A stretch of 64,000 bases of DNA from an uncultured Collinsella sp. (GCA_958370325.1 CATXJW010000006.1:15338-79337), one strand, 5' to 3'; positions 54,323 through 61,971 are shown, counted from the first letter of the stretch. The notes: generated by a model not told the origin, from the letters alone. Numbers and translations: made by a program.

Positions 54323-54395
54323 AGTTGCGGTGGAATACGGACTGTTTTGCCTGTCAAAGGCCTCATCTACTCCGTATTCCACCGCAACTTTTTTG
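54323..54395. repeat. 67-bp inverted-repeat element, copy 2
   Basis: Arms 54323-54341 and 54371-54389 are perfectly complementary. The loop differs from copy 1 at four positions, and the T-run TTTTTT and following GTGGG are shared. Copies 1 and 2 have the same orientation and bracket the whole kdp module. Confidence 0.85.
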
Positions 54396-54505
54396 TGGGC
54401 TGAGTAAAAGCCGGGGGAACGTGCACGGTCGGGTACAGCGCAGTTGCTGATACGATAAGTACGTTAGCAACTGCCGCCGAGCGGCTCAAACGAAAGGAAC
54501 CCTGT

Positions 54506-56455
54506 ATGGAGTCCTCCGCCTACCCGATGCTCTTTAGCCCGATCAAGGTCGGTACGACCGAGGTCAAGAACCGCGTCTTTATGCCGCCGGTATCTACCAA
54601 CCTGGCCGATCATGGCTATGTGACCGACGACTTGGTCGATCATTACCGTGCCCGCGCCAAGGGCGGCGTGGGCCTCATCATCACCGAGGTCGTGACGGTC
54701 GAGCCTACCTATACCTATCTGCCGGGTGACATGTGCTGCTACGACGACACGTTTATCCCTGGCTGGGAAAAGCTCGCCGCCGCCGTCCACGAGTACGGCT
54801 GCAAGATCATGCCGCAGCTCTTCCACCCCGCCTACATGGCCTTTAACATTCCGGGCACGCCGCGCCTGATCGCTCCGTCCTTTGTGGGCCCGTCCTATGC
54901 CCGTGAGGCGCCGCGCCCCATCACCATCGACGAGATCCACGAGCTCACGCATCAATTTGGCGACGCTGCCGTGCGTATGCAGAAGGCCGGTGTCGATGGC
55001 GTCGAGGTCCACGCGGCGCACGCCCACGGCATGCTCGGCGGCTTTTTGACTCCGCTCTACAACAAGCGCACCGACGAGTACGGCGGCTCGCTCGACGCCC
55101 GCATGCGCTTCCTGCTCGAGGTCATCGCCGAGATTCGCGAGCGCTGCGGCAAGGACTTTATCATCGACGTCCGCATCTCGGGCGATGAGTACACCGATGG
55201 CGGCCTGACCCTCAACGACATGATCTACGTCTCGCGTCGCCTGGAGAAGGCTGGCGTCGACATGATTCACGTGTCGGGCGGCACCACCATCAAGCGTGGC
55301 TCTGCGATTCCCGCCGCCGGCACCCAGCAGGCCTCGCACGCCGCCTGCTCGCGCGAGATTAAGAAGCACGTCAACATTCCCGTCGCCACGGTCGGCCGCA
55401 TTAACGAGGCCTGGATCGCCGAGGAGCTGATCGAGGACGGCGCTGCCGACATCTGCATGATGGGCCGTGCCAATCTGTGCGATGCCGAGTTCTGCAACAA
55501 GGCTGCTGCCGGCAACGCCGACGATATCCGTCCCTGCATCGGCTGCCTGCGCTGCCTGAACGGCATCATGTTCGGCAAGCGCATCTCCTGCACCGTCAAC
55601 CCGGATGTGGAGCGTGACGAGGCTGGCTACGAGCCTGCCGCCGAGGCAAAGAACGTGCTCGTTGTGGGTGCCGGTCCTGCGGGCATGGAGGCAGCCTACA
55701 TTGCCGCCAAGCGCGGCCACAACGTGGTGCTTGTGGATAAGCAGGACGAGCCGGGCGGCGAGATGCGCATCGCGGCCGTTCCGCCGGCAAAGCAGGAGCT
55801 CACCCGCGTGATCAAGTATCAGTATCGTCGCCTGGCCGAGGCCGGCGTGAAGTGCGTCTTCGGTACCGAGCTTTCGGCCGAGGACATTCAGCGCGACTAC
55901 GCAGGTTACGAGGTTGTCCTGGCTTATGGTGCCGAGCCTATCGCTCCGGCCTTCATGCAGGGCTTTAAGCAGGTCATGACGGCCGACGACCTGCTGGGCG
56001 GCAAGGCTTTCCCGGGCAAGAAGATTGTCATTGTGGGCGGCGGCACCGTTGGCTGCGAGACGGCCGATTACCTGGCCCCGTTGGTCAACGATCTGTCGCC
56101 GGCCAACCGCGATGTCACCGTCATCGAGATGACCAAGACGCTTGCCGCCAACGAGGGTGGCGCCGGTCGCGCGGTGCTCATCACGCGCATGCTCTCCAAG
56201 GGCGTTCACGTGCTGACCGAGGCCAAGGTGACCGAGATTACCGAGGACGCTATCAGCTACGAGAAGGACGGCGAGGTCCACACCATCGCCGATGCCGATA
56301 CGCTGGTGCTTGCCATGGGCTATCGTCCCAACACCAAGTTGGCCGATGACCTTGCCGCTGCCGGCGTTGCCACCCACGTGCTGGGCGATGCCCAGAAGTG
56401 CGGCAACATCCGTGATGCCATCGGCGACGGCTACAAGGTCGCCTGCGAGCTGTAG
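54506..56455 (+). CDS. old-yellow-enzyme-family NADH:flavin oxidoreductase
   Basis: This 649-residue enzyme has the 2,4-dienoyl-CoA reductase layout. Residues 1-345 form an FMN TIM barrel (LFSPIKVGTTEVKNRVFMPP, GVDGVEVHAAHAHG). The 4Fe-4S cluster motif is CIGCLRCLNGIMFGKRISC. FAD and NAD(P) domains follow (VLVVGAGPAGMEAAYIAA and VIVGGGTVGCETADYL). Such reductases act on enoyl-CoAs, enones, bile acids or aromatic compounds in gut anaerobes. The substrate cannot be told. GAAAGGAACC precedes the ATG. It stands alone and ends in a bidirectional terminator. Confidence 0.9.
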   Translation: MESSAYPMLFSPIKVGTTEVKNRVFMPPVSTNLADHGYVTDDLVDHYRARAKGGVGLIITEVVTVEPTYTYLPGDMCCYDDTFIPGWEKLAAAVHEYGCKIMPQLFHPAYMAFNIPGTPRLIAPSFVGPSYAREAPRPITIDEIHELTHQFGDAAVRMQKAGVDGVEVHAAHAHGMLGGFLTPLYNKRTDEYGGSLDARMRFLLEVIAEIRERCGKDFIIDVRISGDEYTDGGLTLNDMIYVSRRLEKAGVDMIHVSGGTTIKRGSAIPAAGTQQASHAACSREIKKHVNIPVATVGRINEAWIAEELIEDGAADICMMGRANLCDAEFCNKAAAGNADDIRPCIGCLRCLNGIMFGKRISCTVNPDVERDEAGYEPAAEAKNVLVVGAGPAGMEAAYIAAKRGHNVVLVDKQDEPGGEMRIAAVPPAKQELTRVIKYQYRRLAEAGVKCVFGTELSAEDIQRDYAGYEVVLAYGAEPIAPAFMQGFKQVMTADDLLGGKAFPGKKIVIVGGGTVGCETADYLAPLVNDLSPANRDVTVIEMTKTLAANEGGAGRAVLITRMLSKGVHVLTEAKVTEITEDAISYEKDGEVHTIADADTLVLAMGYRPNTKLADDLAAAGVATHVLGDAQKCGNIRDAIGDGYKVACEL

Positions 56456-56511
56456 ACTCTTGGCAAATAGGGGAGCGGCCGCCTTGCGGTGACTCAAGCG
56501 ATAGCAATCTA

Positions 56512-56550
56512 AAAAGGCGCCGCGACACATGGATCGTCGCGGCGCCTTTT
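56512..56550. terminator. bidirectional terminator between OYE and RpiB-family genes
   Basis: A perfect 15-bp stem begins AAAAGGCGCC and ends GGCGCCTTTT (56512-56526 with 56536-56550), giving T-runs on both strands. Confidence 0.85.
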
Positions 56551-56592
56551 GTCTGGCGGTTTGTTGGGGGTCGGTGCGCCCCGTGGGCCTTA

Positions 56593-57234
56593 TTACAGGC
56601 CCAAGAGCTCCTTGACCTTGGCGATGATGGCCTCGTCGGTGGCGTTGGCAAAGAAGTACTCCTGGAAATGCTCGCCAGCGAGGGCGCCCTTCACCAGGTC
56701 CTGATCGATCTCGCCCAGGACGTCGACGAGCGGGCGCATGGTCACAGCGCGCACGCCGTCGAGGATCTTCTTGTTGCGCTGCTCGGGCTCAACGCGCTCG
56801 GCGGGGTAGCCGTTGCCCGAACCAAAGCCAAAGAGCTTCTCGAAGGTGTACTCGAGGTTGAGCTCCTGGCCCCAGCCGTTCTTGAGCGCGAAGGGCATGG
56901 CGACGGCATTGCCATCGTTGACCTGGGCAAAGGTGTAGGCATCCAGCGGGTCGGCAACGTGGCCGCACAGCACGCCGGGGAAGGAGTTGCAGGCGAGCAT
57001 GGCGCCCTCGCCGGTGCCGCAACCGGTCACGACGTAGTCGGCAGCGCCGGAGTTGAGCAGCACGGCGGCAAGAATGCCGTTCTGCACGTAGGTGAGAGGC
57101 TTGGAGTCGGCGTCGGCATACATGCCATAGTTAAAGACGGTGTGGCCCATGGGTTCGACGACCTTCTTAAGGGCAGCCTCGATCATAGGGTTCTTGGAGT
57201 TCTGAGAATTCTCATTAATAAGTGCGATTTTCAT
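56593..57234 (-). CDS. RpiB/LacAB-family isomerase, probable DhuI-type uronate isomerase
   Basis: This 213-residue protein has the RpiB/LacA/LacB fold: KIALINENSQNSKN at the start and the Cys-containing loop VVTGCGTGEGAMLACN. It is longer than typical RpiB (about 150) by a C-terminal extension. In streptococci a protein of this family (DhuI) isomerises the 4-deoxy-5-keto-uronate formed from unsaturated uronates, replacing KduI, next to the reductase DhuD. The KduD/DhuD-like gene lies just upstream here on the same strand, so the same step is inferred. Ribose-5-phosphate isomerase activity is less likely. Confidence 0.78.
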   Translation of the reverse strand: MKIALINENSQNSKNPMIEAALKKVVEPMGHTVFNYGMYADADSKPLTYVQNGILAAVLLNSGAADYVVTGCGTGEGAMLACNSFPGVLCGHVADPLDAYTFAQVNDGNAVAMPFALKNGWGQELNLEYTFEKLFGFGSGNGYPAERVEPEQRNKKILDGVRAVTMRPLVDVLGEIDQDLVKGALAGEHFQEYFFANATDEAIIAKVKELLGL

Positions 57235-57319
57235 TCGAGTTAACCTATCTACTAAGTGTTTTCATTTCTTGTTTCTGTGCGCGGGCGGCGGCTAATCCAA
57301 CCCGAAGTTGGTTTTGCGG

Positions 57320-57426
57320 GCGGTGGACGATAAGGTCTGTCGCGAGTTCCGCACGAGCCGGAAAGCACTTAATGTGCTTTCCGTGCGAGCAGGACTGTTT
57401 GAGCAGCAGACCTTATCGTCCACCGC
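57320..57426. repeat. large nested hairpin between isomerase and reductase genes
   Basis: Perfect 19-nt outer arms (57320-57338 and 57408-57426) enclose a perfect 9-bp inner stem (57360-57368 with 57374-57382). On the minus strand the internal segments contain AGTCCTGCTCGCAC and CTCGTGCGGAA, similar to copies A and B at 13.4 and 15.9 kb. Confidence 0.72.
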
Positions 57427-57440
57427 CTCGCCCGAATGCC

Positions 57441-58250
57441 CTATTGCGGCTGTTTGCCGATGTACGCGAGAATGCCGCCGTCCACGTACAGAATGTGCCC
57501 GTTGACGAAGTTCGATGCGTCGGAAGCCAGGAACACGGCGGGACCCTTCAGGTCCTCGGGCGTGCCCCAACGGGCTGCGGGCGTCTTGGCAATGATGAAC
57601 TGGTCAAACGGATGACGGCTGCCATCGGGTTGCGTCTCGCGCAGCGGTGCGGTCTGCGGGGTGGCGATGTAGCCCGGCCCAATGCCGTTGCACTGGATGT
57701 TGGCCTCGCCAAACTCGGAGCAGATGTTCTTGGTGAGCATCTTGAGTCCGCCCTTGGCGGCGGCATAGCCAGCGATGGTTTCGCGGCCCAGCTCGCTCAT
57801 CATGGAGCAGATGTTGATGATCTTGCCGTGACCCTTGGCGATCATGCCCGGCAGGCAGGCCTTGGACACGATAAACGGGGCATTGAGGTCGATGTCGACG
57901 ACGCGACGGAAGTCCTCGGCGCTCATGTCGAGCATCGGGGTGCGCTGGATGACGCCGGCGTTGTTGACCAGGATGTCGGGCGTGGTGCCAAAATCGGCTT
58001 CGATCTTGGCGATGAGCTCGGCGACGACAGCCTCGTCGGTGACGTCGGCAACATAGCCGTGAGCATCAAAGCCCAGCTCGCGGTAGTGCTTCTCGGCTTC
58101 GGCAACTTTGTCGGCGTGACGGGCGTTAAAGGCAATCTTGGCGCCTGCCTCTCCGAGCGCCTCGGCAATGGCCATGCCGATGCCATAGGTGGCGCCGGTC
58201 ACGAGCGCGACCTTGCCGTCCAGGCGGAAGCTGTCCATAAGATCAGACAT
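57441..58250 (-). CDS. kduD: KduD/DhuD-type short-chain reductase
   Basis: This 269-residue SDR has the cofactor motif TGATYGIG, NNAGVI, a catalytic Ser in NICSMMSELG and the GYAAAK Tyr-Lys pair. KduD and DhuD reduce the 2,5-diketo-3-deoxy uronate to KDG with NAD(P)H. GGAAGG precedes the ATG. The promoter region holds GTGAACGTTCAC, the same operator as the pectin genes 13 kb away. The isomerase gene follows downstream. Confidence 0.88.
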   Translation of the reverse strand: MSDLMDSFRLDGKVALVTGATYGIGMAIAEALGEAGAKIAFNARHADKVAEAEKHYRELGFDAHGYVADVTDEAVVAELIAKIEADFGTTPDILVNNAGVIQRTPMLDMSAEDFRRVVDIDLNAPFIVSKACLPGMIAKGHGKIINICSMMSELGRETIAGYAAAKGGLKMLTKNICSEFGEANIQCNGIGPGYIATPQTAPLRETQPDGSRHPFDQFIIAKTPAARWGTPEDLKGPAVFLASDASNFVNGHILYVDGGILAYIGKQPQ

Positions 58251-58265
58251 AGCAATCCTTCCAAA

Positions 58266-58384
58266 AGAAACGTTCATCTATATAAGTCTTGCTTTTCGTA
58301 CAAGCTCAGTATATGTGAAGTATGGTAATAAACCCTCCCATTCTCCGAAAAATAGGTGAACGTTCACTTTTAAAAGGTAAACGG
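58266..58384. promoter_or_regulatory. kduD operator region
   Basis: The perfect core GTGAACGTTCAC lies at 58356-58367. A degenerate copy (AGAAACGTTCATCT, 58266-58279) sits at the ribosome site of the KduD-type gene, centres 90 bp apart. A further related half-site lies near 58374-58392. This ties the gene to the uxaC regulon. Confidence 0.65.
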
Positions 58385-58392
58385 TGAACTCA

Positions 58393-58608
58393 CCCTGCTG
58401 TGCGGACGGCACGATTGTCCTGATCGAGGAGGGCAAGCTCGAGAGACAAGTGAGCATGGGCTGCCCGTTGGCCCCGCGCGTAGTGCAACTTTTCAAATGC
58501 GGCGCGCACAAAGTGCTGGGTGAACAACTTGCTGGCGATGCCGGCGACGTTGCCTAAGATCAGCGCCGAGATAGCGGTGGTCACGTCTGGTCACGTCAAA
58601 GCCACCTA
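58393..58608. other. intergenic stretch without a convincing gene
   Basis: This is the middle of the 469-bp gap between the kduD-type and GntR genes. A 64-codon minus-strand frame (58390-58584) has no ribosome site and no recognisable homology. It may be a remnant or chance. Confidence 0.4.
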
Positions 58609-58649
58609 AGTTGTGCGTGGGTGCCAGCGGTCCTTATTTCACCGCAACT
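58609..58649. repeat. decayed copy of the 67-bp element
   Basis: The right arm TCCTTATTTCACCGCAACT (58631-58649) matches the element's right arm at most positions. The left arm is reduced to AGTTG-like sequence near 58609. Confidence 0.5.
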
Positions 58650-58719
58650 GTGGGAATGGGGGATGCGATAGTATAACGTGGTGATATTCGACAAACCGTG
58701 GGCTTCATCCGAGGGCTTT

Positions 58720-59412
58720 ATGGAACAACACCAGCATTATCAGAGCCTGCAAGATCAGGCATACAACGCATTGCGCTCCAAGATCATCTATGCCGAGCTC
58801 AAACCCGGCACACGTCTTTCGGCGATTGGTCTGGAAAAGGAGACGGGAATCGGGCGCACGCCCATTCGCGAGTCTTTTGTGCGCCTGCGTGAGCAGGAAC
58901 TGGTGGAAACTCGTCCCAAAAGCGGCACCTATGTCTCAAAAATCAGCATGGAGCGCGCCGAGAACGCCTGTTTCCTGCGCGAGAAACTCGAGAGAAGTGT
59001 GCTCATTAAATGCTGCTCTGCCGCCACGCCCGAGCAAAAGCATCGGCTCGGGCAGATTCTTGCCGAGTCCGAGTCGCTCGATCATCGTGAAACGCGTCGC
59101 TTTTTTGATCTGGACAACCTGTTCCATGAGACGTGTTTTGAGATTGCCGGCCGCCACATGTTGTGGGATTGGATGAAGAGCGTCAACACGCATTTTGAGC
59201 GATACAACTGGTTGCGTATGGTGTCGCAGGATCTGGATTGGGAGCCGATTCGTCGGCAGCATCGCCGGATTCTCGAGGCCATTAAGAAGGGCGATACCGA
59301 CACGGCGAGCTATCTGGCAGAGACGCATTTGCATCTAATGCCCGAGGAGCAGGGTCCGGTTATCGCCTTGCATCCCGACTATTTTGAGCTGTCCAAAGGC
59401 TCGGCCATCTAA
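58720..59412 (+). CDS. GntR-family (FCD) transcriptional regulator
   Basis: This 230-residue regulator has an N-terminal winged helix (RSKIIYAELKPGTRLSAIGLEKETGIGRTPIRESFVRL) and an FCD effector domain with likely metal-ligand Asp and His residues (DLDNLFHETCF and the C-terminal ETHLHL). A -10-like TATAAC lies just upstream, at about 58670. An in-frame GTG at 58678 is too close to that promoter, so the ATG after GAGGG is chosen. E. coli relatives UxuR and ExuR sense hexuronates. Its place between kduD and kdgA suggests a uronate or KDG ligand. Confidence 0.82.
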   Translation: MEQHQHYQSLQDQAYNALRSKIIYAELKPGTRLSAIGLEKETGIGRTPIRESFVRLREQELVETRPKSGTYVSKISMERAENACFLREKLERSVLIKCCSAATPEQKHRLGQILAESESLDHRETRRFFDLDNLFHETCFEIAGRHMLWDWMKSVNTHFERYNWLRMVSQDLDWEPIRRQHRRILEAIKKGDTDTASYLAETHLHLMPEEQGPVIALHPDYFELSKGSAI

Positions 59413-59428
59413 TCCGTCCCCTACTATT

Positions 59429-59495
59429 AGTTGCGGTGAAATAGGGATTGTTTTGCGGCTTTGGCGGCGTAAGCAGTCCGTATTACACCGCAAGT
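59429..59495. repeat. 67-bp inverted-repeat element, copy 3
   Basis: Same length and arm placement as copies 1 and 2 (arms 59429-59447 and 59477-59495), but a more diverged loop and three or so arm mismatches. No T-run follows. Confidence 0.75.
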
Positions 59496-59522
59496 GCGGG
59501 GGTGCAATCGGGGCATGAAAAG

Positions 59523-59587
59523 GCTGCGGCGCCGCTTGGAGGAAAAGACCGGAAGCAAGGGTCCATTCCTCCAGACGGCGCCGCAGC
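59523..59587. repeat. nested hairpin after the GntR gene
   Basis: GCTGCGGCGCCG and CGGCGCCGCAGC form a perfect 12-bp outer stem. A TTGGAGGAA/TTCCTCCAG stem lies inside. TGTTTTGG follows, so it may terminate the GntR transcript. Confidence 0.65.
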
Positions 59588-59650
59588 TGTTTTGGTGGCT
59601 CGGCTTTTGTCGAAGTGACTCAGTTGGGCGCGGTCGCCAACCGAGTAGGA

Positions 59651-59751
59651 AAAGCGGCTCGGGGGCGTGTCGCTTCCGTCACGTTCTATCAGCATACAAG
59701 ACGGTTTCGGTTCTTGTCCGTGACGGAAACGGCGCGCTTCCGAGCCGCTTT
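59651..59751. repeat. large nested hairpin
   Basis: AAAGCGGCTCGG (59651-59662) pairs with CCGAGCCGCTTT (59740-59751), and inside, CTTCCGTCACG pairs with CGTGACGGAA. Part of the 394-bp gap between GntR and kdgA, which is almost entirely palindromic. Confidence 0.65.
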
Positions 59752-59755
59752 AAAA

Positions 59756-59789
59756 GAAAGGGGGCGAGGTCTAGGACACGCCCCCTTTC
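59756..59789 (-). terminator. kdgA terminator
   Basis: GAAAGGGGGCG and CGCCCCCTTTC form an 11-bp stem. On the minus strand it is followed by TTTT, so it ends kdgA transcription. Confidence 0.78.
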
Positions 59790-59806
59790 ACGATAGAGAG
59801 CTAAAC

Positions 59807-60448
59807 CTAGCCGCGGACCTTCTTGACGACGTCCATGGCCTCGCGGGCAATCTGCTCGACCTTGGAGAAGTCGCCGTCGGCGAACAGGGCCGGCTTGACC
59901 ATCCAGGTGCCACCACAGGCGATGATGGCGCTGGAGCTCAGGTACTCCTCGACGTTGGCGGTGCTCACGCCGCCGGTGGGCATAAAGCGATGGCCGACAA
60001 ACGGAGCGGCGAGGGCCTTGATGGTGTTCAGGCCACCATACTGAGCCGCGGGGAAGAACTTGGTGATCTTGAGGCCCAGGTTCTCGGCGGCGGTAACCTC
60101 GGAGGGGGTCACGGTGCCGGGCAGCACGGGCAGGTCGATGTCGATGCAGTGCTTCACGACGTCCTCGTTGTAACCCGGGGAGACGATGAACTTGGCACCG
60201 GCGGCGCAGGCCTGCTCAACCTGCTCGACAGTCAGGACGGTGCCAGCGCCAACGCACATCTCGGGCTCGGCCTCGGCCATGGCGGCGATGCACTCGGCGG
60301 CGCAAGCGGTGCGGAAGGTGACCTCGGCGGACTTCATGCCGGCAGACATCAGGGCGTGGGCGAGCGGAGCGGCGTCCTCGACCTTGTCGAGCACGACGAC
60401 AGGCACGATGCCCAGGGACTCAAGCGTGGTGTAGAACTGATCGAACAT
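59807..60448 (-). CDS. kdgA: KDPG/KHG aldolase
   Basis: This 213-residue class I aldolase cleaves 2-keto-3-deoxy-6-phosphogluconate to pyruvate and glyceraldehyde-3-phosphate. The catalytic Glu is in AEVTFR and the Schiff-base Lys in KITKFFPA. The phosphate-binding PTGGV follows. GAAAGGAAC precedes the ATG. Last enzyme of the uronate route, downstream of kdgK on the same strand with hairpins between. Confidence 0.94.
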   Translation of the reverse strand: MFDQFYTTLESLGIVPVVVLDKVEDAAPLAHALMSAGMKSAEVTFRTACAAECIAAMAEAEPEMCVGAGTVLTVEQVEQACAAGAKFIVSPGYNEDVVKHCIDIDLPVLPGTVTPSEVTAAENLGLKITKFFPAAQYGGLNTIKALAAPFVGHRFMPTGGVSTANVEEYLSSSAIIACGGTWMVKPALFADGDFSKVEQIAREAMDVVKKVRG

Positions 60449-60498
60449 GATGTTCCTTTCGATGTACGGCGCGCGCTGGCGCGTGATTGCCAAATGTG

Positions 60499-60687
60499 CT
60501 GGTCATGAGCCGGTTTTGGATTGGTTATCGGAGGCACTGCTTGGGGTCCAAGCAATTCCAAAACCGGCTACGCGACCAGTCGTGTAGGGAATGCCGGGCA
60601 AAACCGGAATGGGACTGGTGGTTTTGCCCGACCGGAGAAATCGGGGAGCGGGCCGCAGGGGTATGGGTATGGAAAGCTGCGGCCCGC
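60499..60687. repeat. three hairpins between kdgK and kdgA
   Basis: A long imperfect hairpin spans 60499-60579 with CTGGTC/GACCAG ends, a central AGCCGGTTTTGG/CCAAAACCGGCT stem and an inner GCTTGG/CCAAGC palindrome. GGGCAAAACC/GGTTTTGCCC follows at 60596-60629, then GCGGGCCGCA/TGCGGCCCGC at 60648-60687. None has a clear T-run. They may separate kdgK and kdgA expression. Confidence 0.65.
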
Positions 60688-60701
60688 GGAATGGGGACGG
60701 C

Positions 60702-61736
60702 TTAGCGCGCGACGCGAGTGCCACCGTCGGCGGTGGATGCCACGGCTGCGATCTCGTCTGCGGTCACCAGGTTGGAATCGCCCTTGATGGTGAGCTTGAG
60801 GATCGAGGCAGCGATGGCGTAGTTGACGGCGTCCTGCGGGTCAAAGTCGTTGATGAGGGCATGGACGAGGCCGGCGTTAAAAGCGTCGCCGGCGGCAACG
60901 CCCTCGAGCACGTGCACGTCGTGAGCGGGGGAGAACCAGTGCTCGCCGCTCTCGGCGTCAAAGAGCATGCCCATCCAAATGGAGCGCTCGACGCAGGAGA
61001 TGTTGCGGACGACCGAGGCGACCTTCTTGCAACCGTACTCGGCGCAGATCTGACGGGCCATCTCGACGTAGGTGTCGCGCTCCTCGATGCCGTGGGCAAG
61101 GGAGCCGGAGACGCAGGTCATACCGAGGCCGGCAGGAGCGTCCTCGTCGTTGGCGATGCAGATGTCAACGAGCGGCAGGAGTTCCTTCATGGTGGCCTGC
61201 GACTTCTCGGGCGACCACATCTTGCCGCGATAGTTCACGTCGCACACGGTGGTGATGCCTTTGGCGCGGCAGGCGGTAAGGGCATCCTTGCAGGCGGCGG
61301 CCATCTCGTCGGAGACGGCGGGCGTCACGCCGGAGAAGTAGAAGACATCGATGCCCTTGAGGATCTCGTCCCAGTCAAAGACGTCGCGCTTGGCCATGTT
61401 GATGGCAGAGTACTTGCGGTCGTAGACGCAGCCGTTGCCGCGCTGCGAGGCGCCGACCTCAAACACATAGGAGCCAAGACGGTCGCCCTGGCGCACGACG
61501 CGCGAGGTATCGACGTCGTAGACCTTCAACGAACGTAGGGCGCACTCGCCCAGACGGTTGGCCGGGACAACGGAGACGTAAGCTGCCTTGTCACCCTGGT
61601 AGGCCAGGGAAAGCGCGGTGTTGGCTTCGGCGCCGCCGTAGCGAACATCAAACTCGGTCGCCTGCTCAATGCGCAGATGGTCTTTGGGCGAGAGCCTCAT
61701 CATGATCTCGCCGAAGGTAAGAACCGTTTTACCCAT
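60702..61736 (-). CDS. kdgK: 2-keto-3-deoxygluconate kinase
   Basis: This 344-residue PfkB-family kinase phosphorylates KDG to KDPG. The N-terminal FGEIMMRLSPKDHLRIEQ and the YGGAEANTALSLA block are typical of KDG kinases. The anion-hole and catalytic Asp motif reads AAGDAFNAG, with alanine in place of the first glycine of the common GAGD. The ATG follows GAAGGAG. Both UxaA and KduD-type products converge on it. Divergent from the LacI gene with shared control sites. Confidence 0.93.
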   Translation of the reverse strand: MGKTVLTFGEIMMRLSPKDHLRIEQATEFDVRYGGAEANTALSLAYQGDKAAYVSVVPANRLGECALRSLKVYDVDTSRVVRQGDRLGSYVFEVGASQRGNGCVYDRKYSAINMAKRDVFDWDEILKGIDVFYFSGVTPAVSDEMAAACKDALTACRAKGITTVCDVNYRGKMWSPEKSQATMKELLPLVDICIANDEDAPAGLGMTCVSGSLAHGIEERDTYVEMARQICAEYGCKKVASVVRNISCVERSIWMGMLFDAESGEHWFSPAHDVHVLEGVAAGDAFNAGLVHALINDFDPQDAVNYAIAASILKLTIKGDSNLVTADEIAAVASTADGGTRVAR

Positions 61737-61780
61737 GGTCGCGCAGCTCCTTCTTACTCGTGCGTACACCTTTGATATGG

Positions 61781-61836
61781 CGTTGGCACGGAGGTGCCAA
61801 GACGGTAGGGTACATCTTTGCACCTCCGTGCCAACG
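61781..61836. promoter_or_regulatory. 17-bp inverted repeat in the kdgK leader
   Basis: CGTTGGCACGGAGGTGC (61781-61797) and its perfect complement (61820-61836) flank a 22-nt spacer, 45 bp before kdgK. It may be a leader hairpin or an operator. Confidence 0.55.
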
Positions 61837-61840
61837 CTTG

Positions 61841-61897
61841 CCGAAATCGGTTTACGAAATCGGTTTCGTTTCGAGTTGTAGTATACTCATCTACAAC
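61841..61897. promoter_or_regulatory. kdgK-lacI divergent promoter and operators
   Basis: CGAAATCGGTTTCG (61855-61868) is a near palindrome with a central CG, LacI-like, preceded by a related CCGAAATCGGTTTA (61841-61854). GTTGTAG/CTACAAC (61875-61897) surround TATACT, a -10 box readable on both strands. Confidence 0.6.
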
Positions 61898-61971
61898 GTT
61901 TTGCAAGCGAGATTTTTAAAAAAATGCCTAAAATGGCTCAGACTGCTGACAATTGGGAAACGGGGTGCGCT

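Noticed and set aside
58278..58511. 77-codon minus-strand frame over the kduD operators
   Set aside because: It runs through the operator sites and the region expected to hold the kduD promoter, and shows no domain.
58390..58584. 64-codon minus-strand frame between kduD and the GntR gene
   Set aside because: It has no ribosome site, overlaps the operator region at one end and has no recognisable family. It could be a remnant but cannot be supported.
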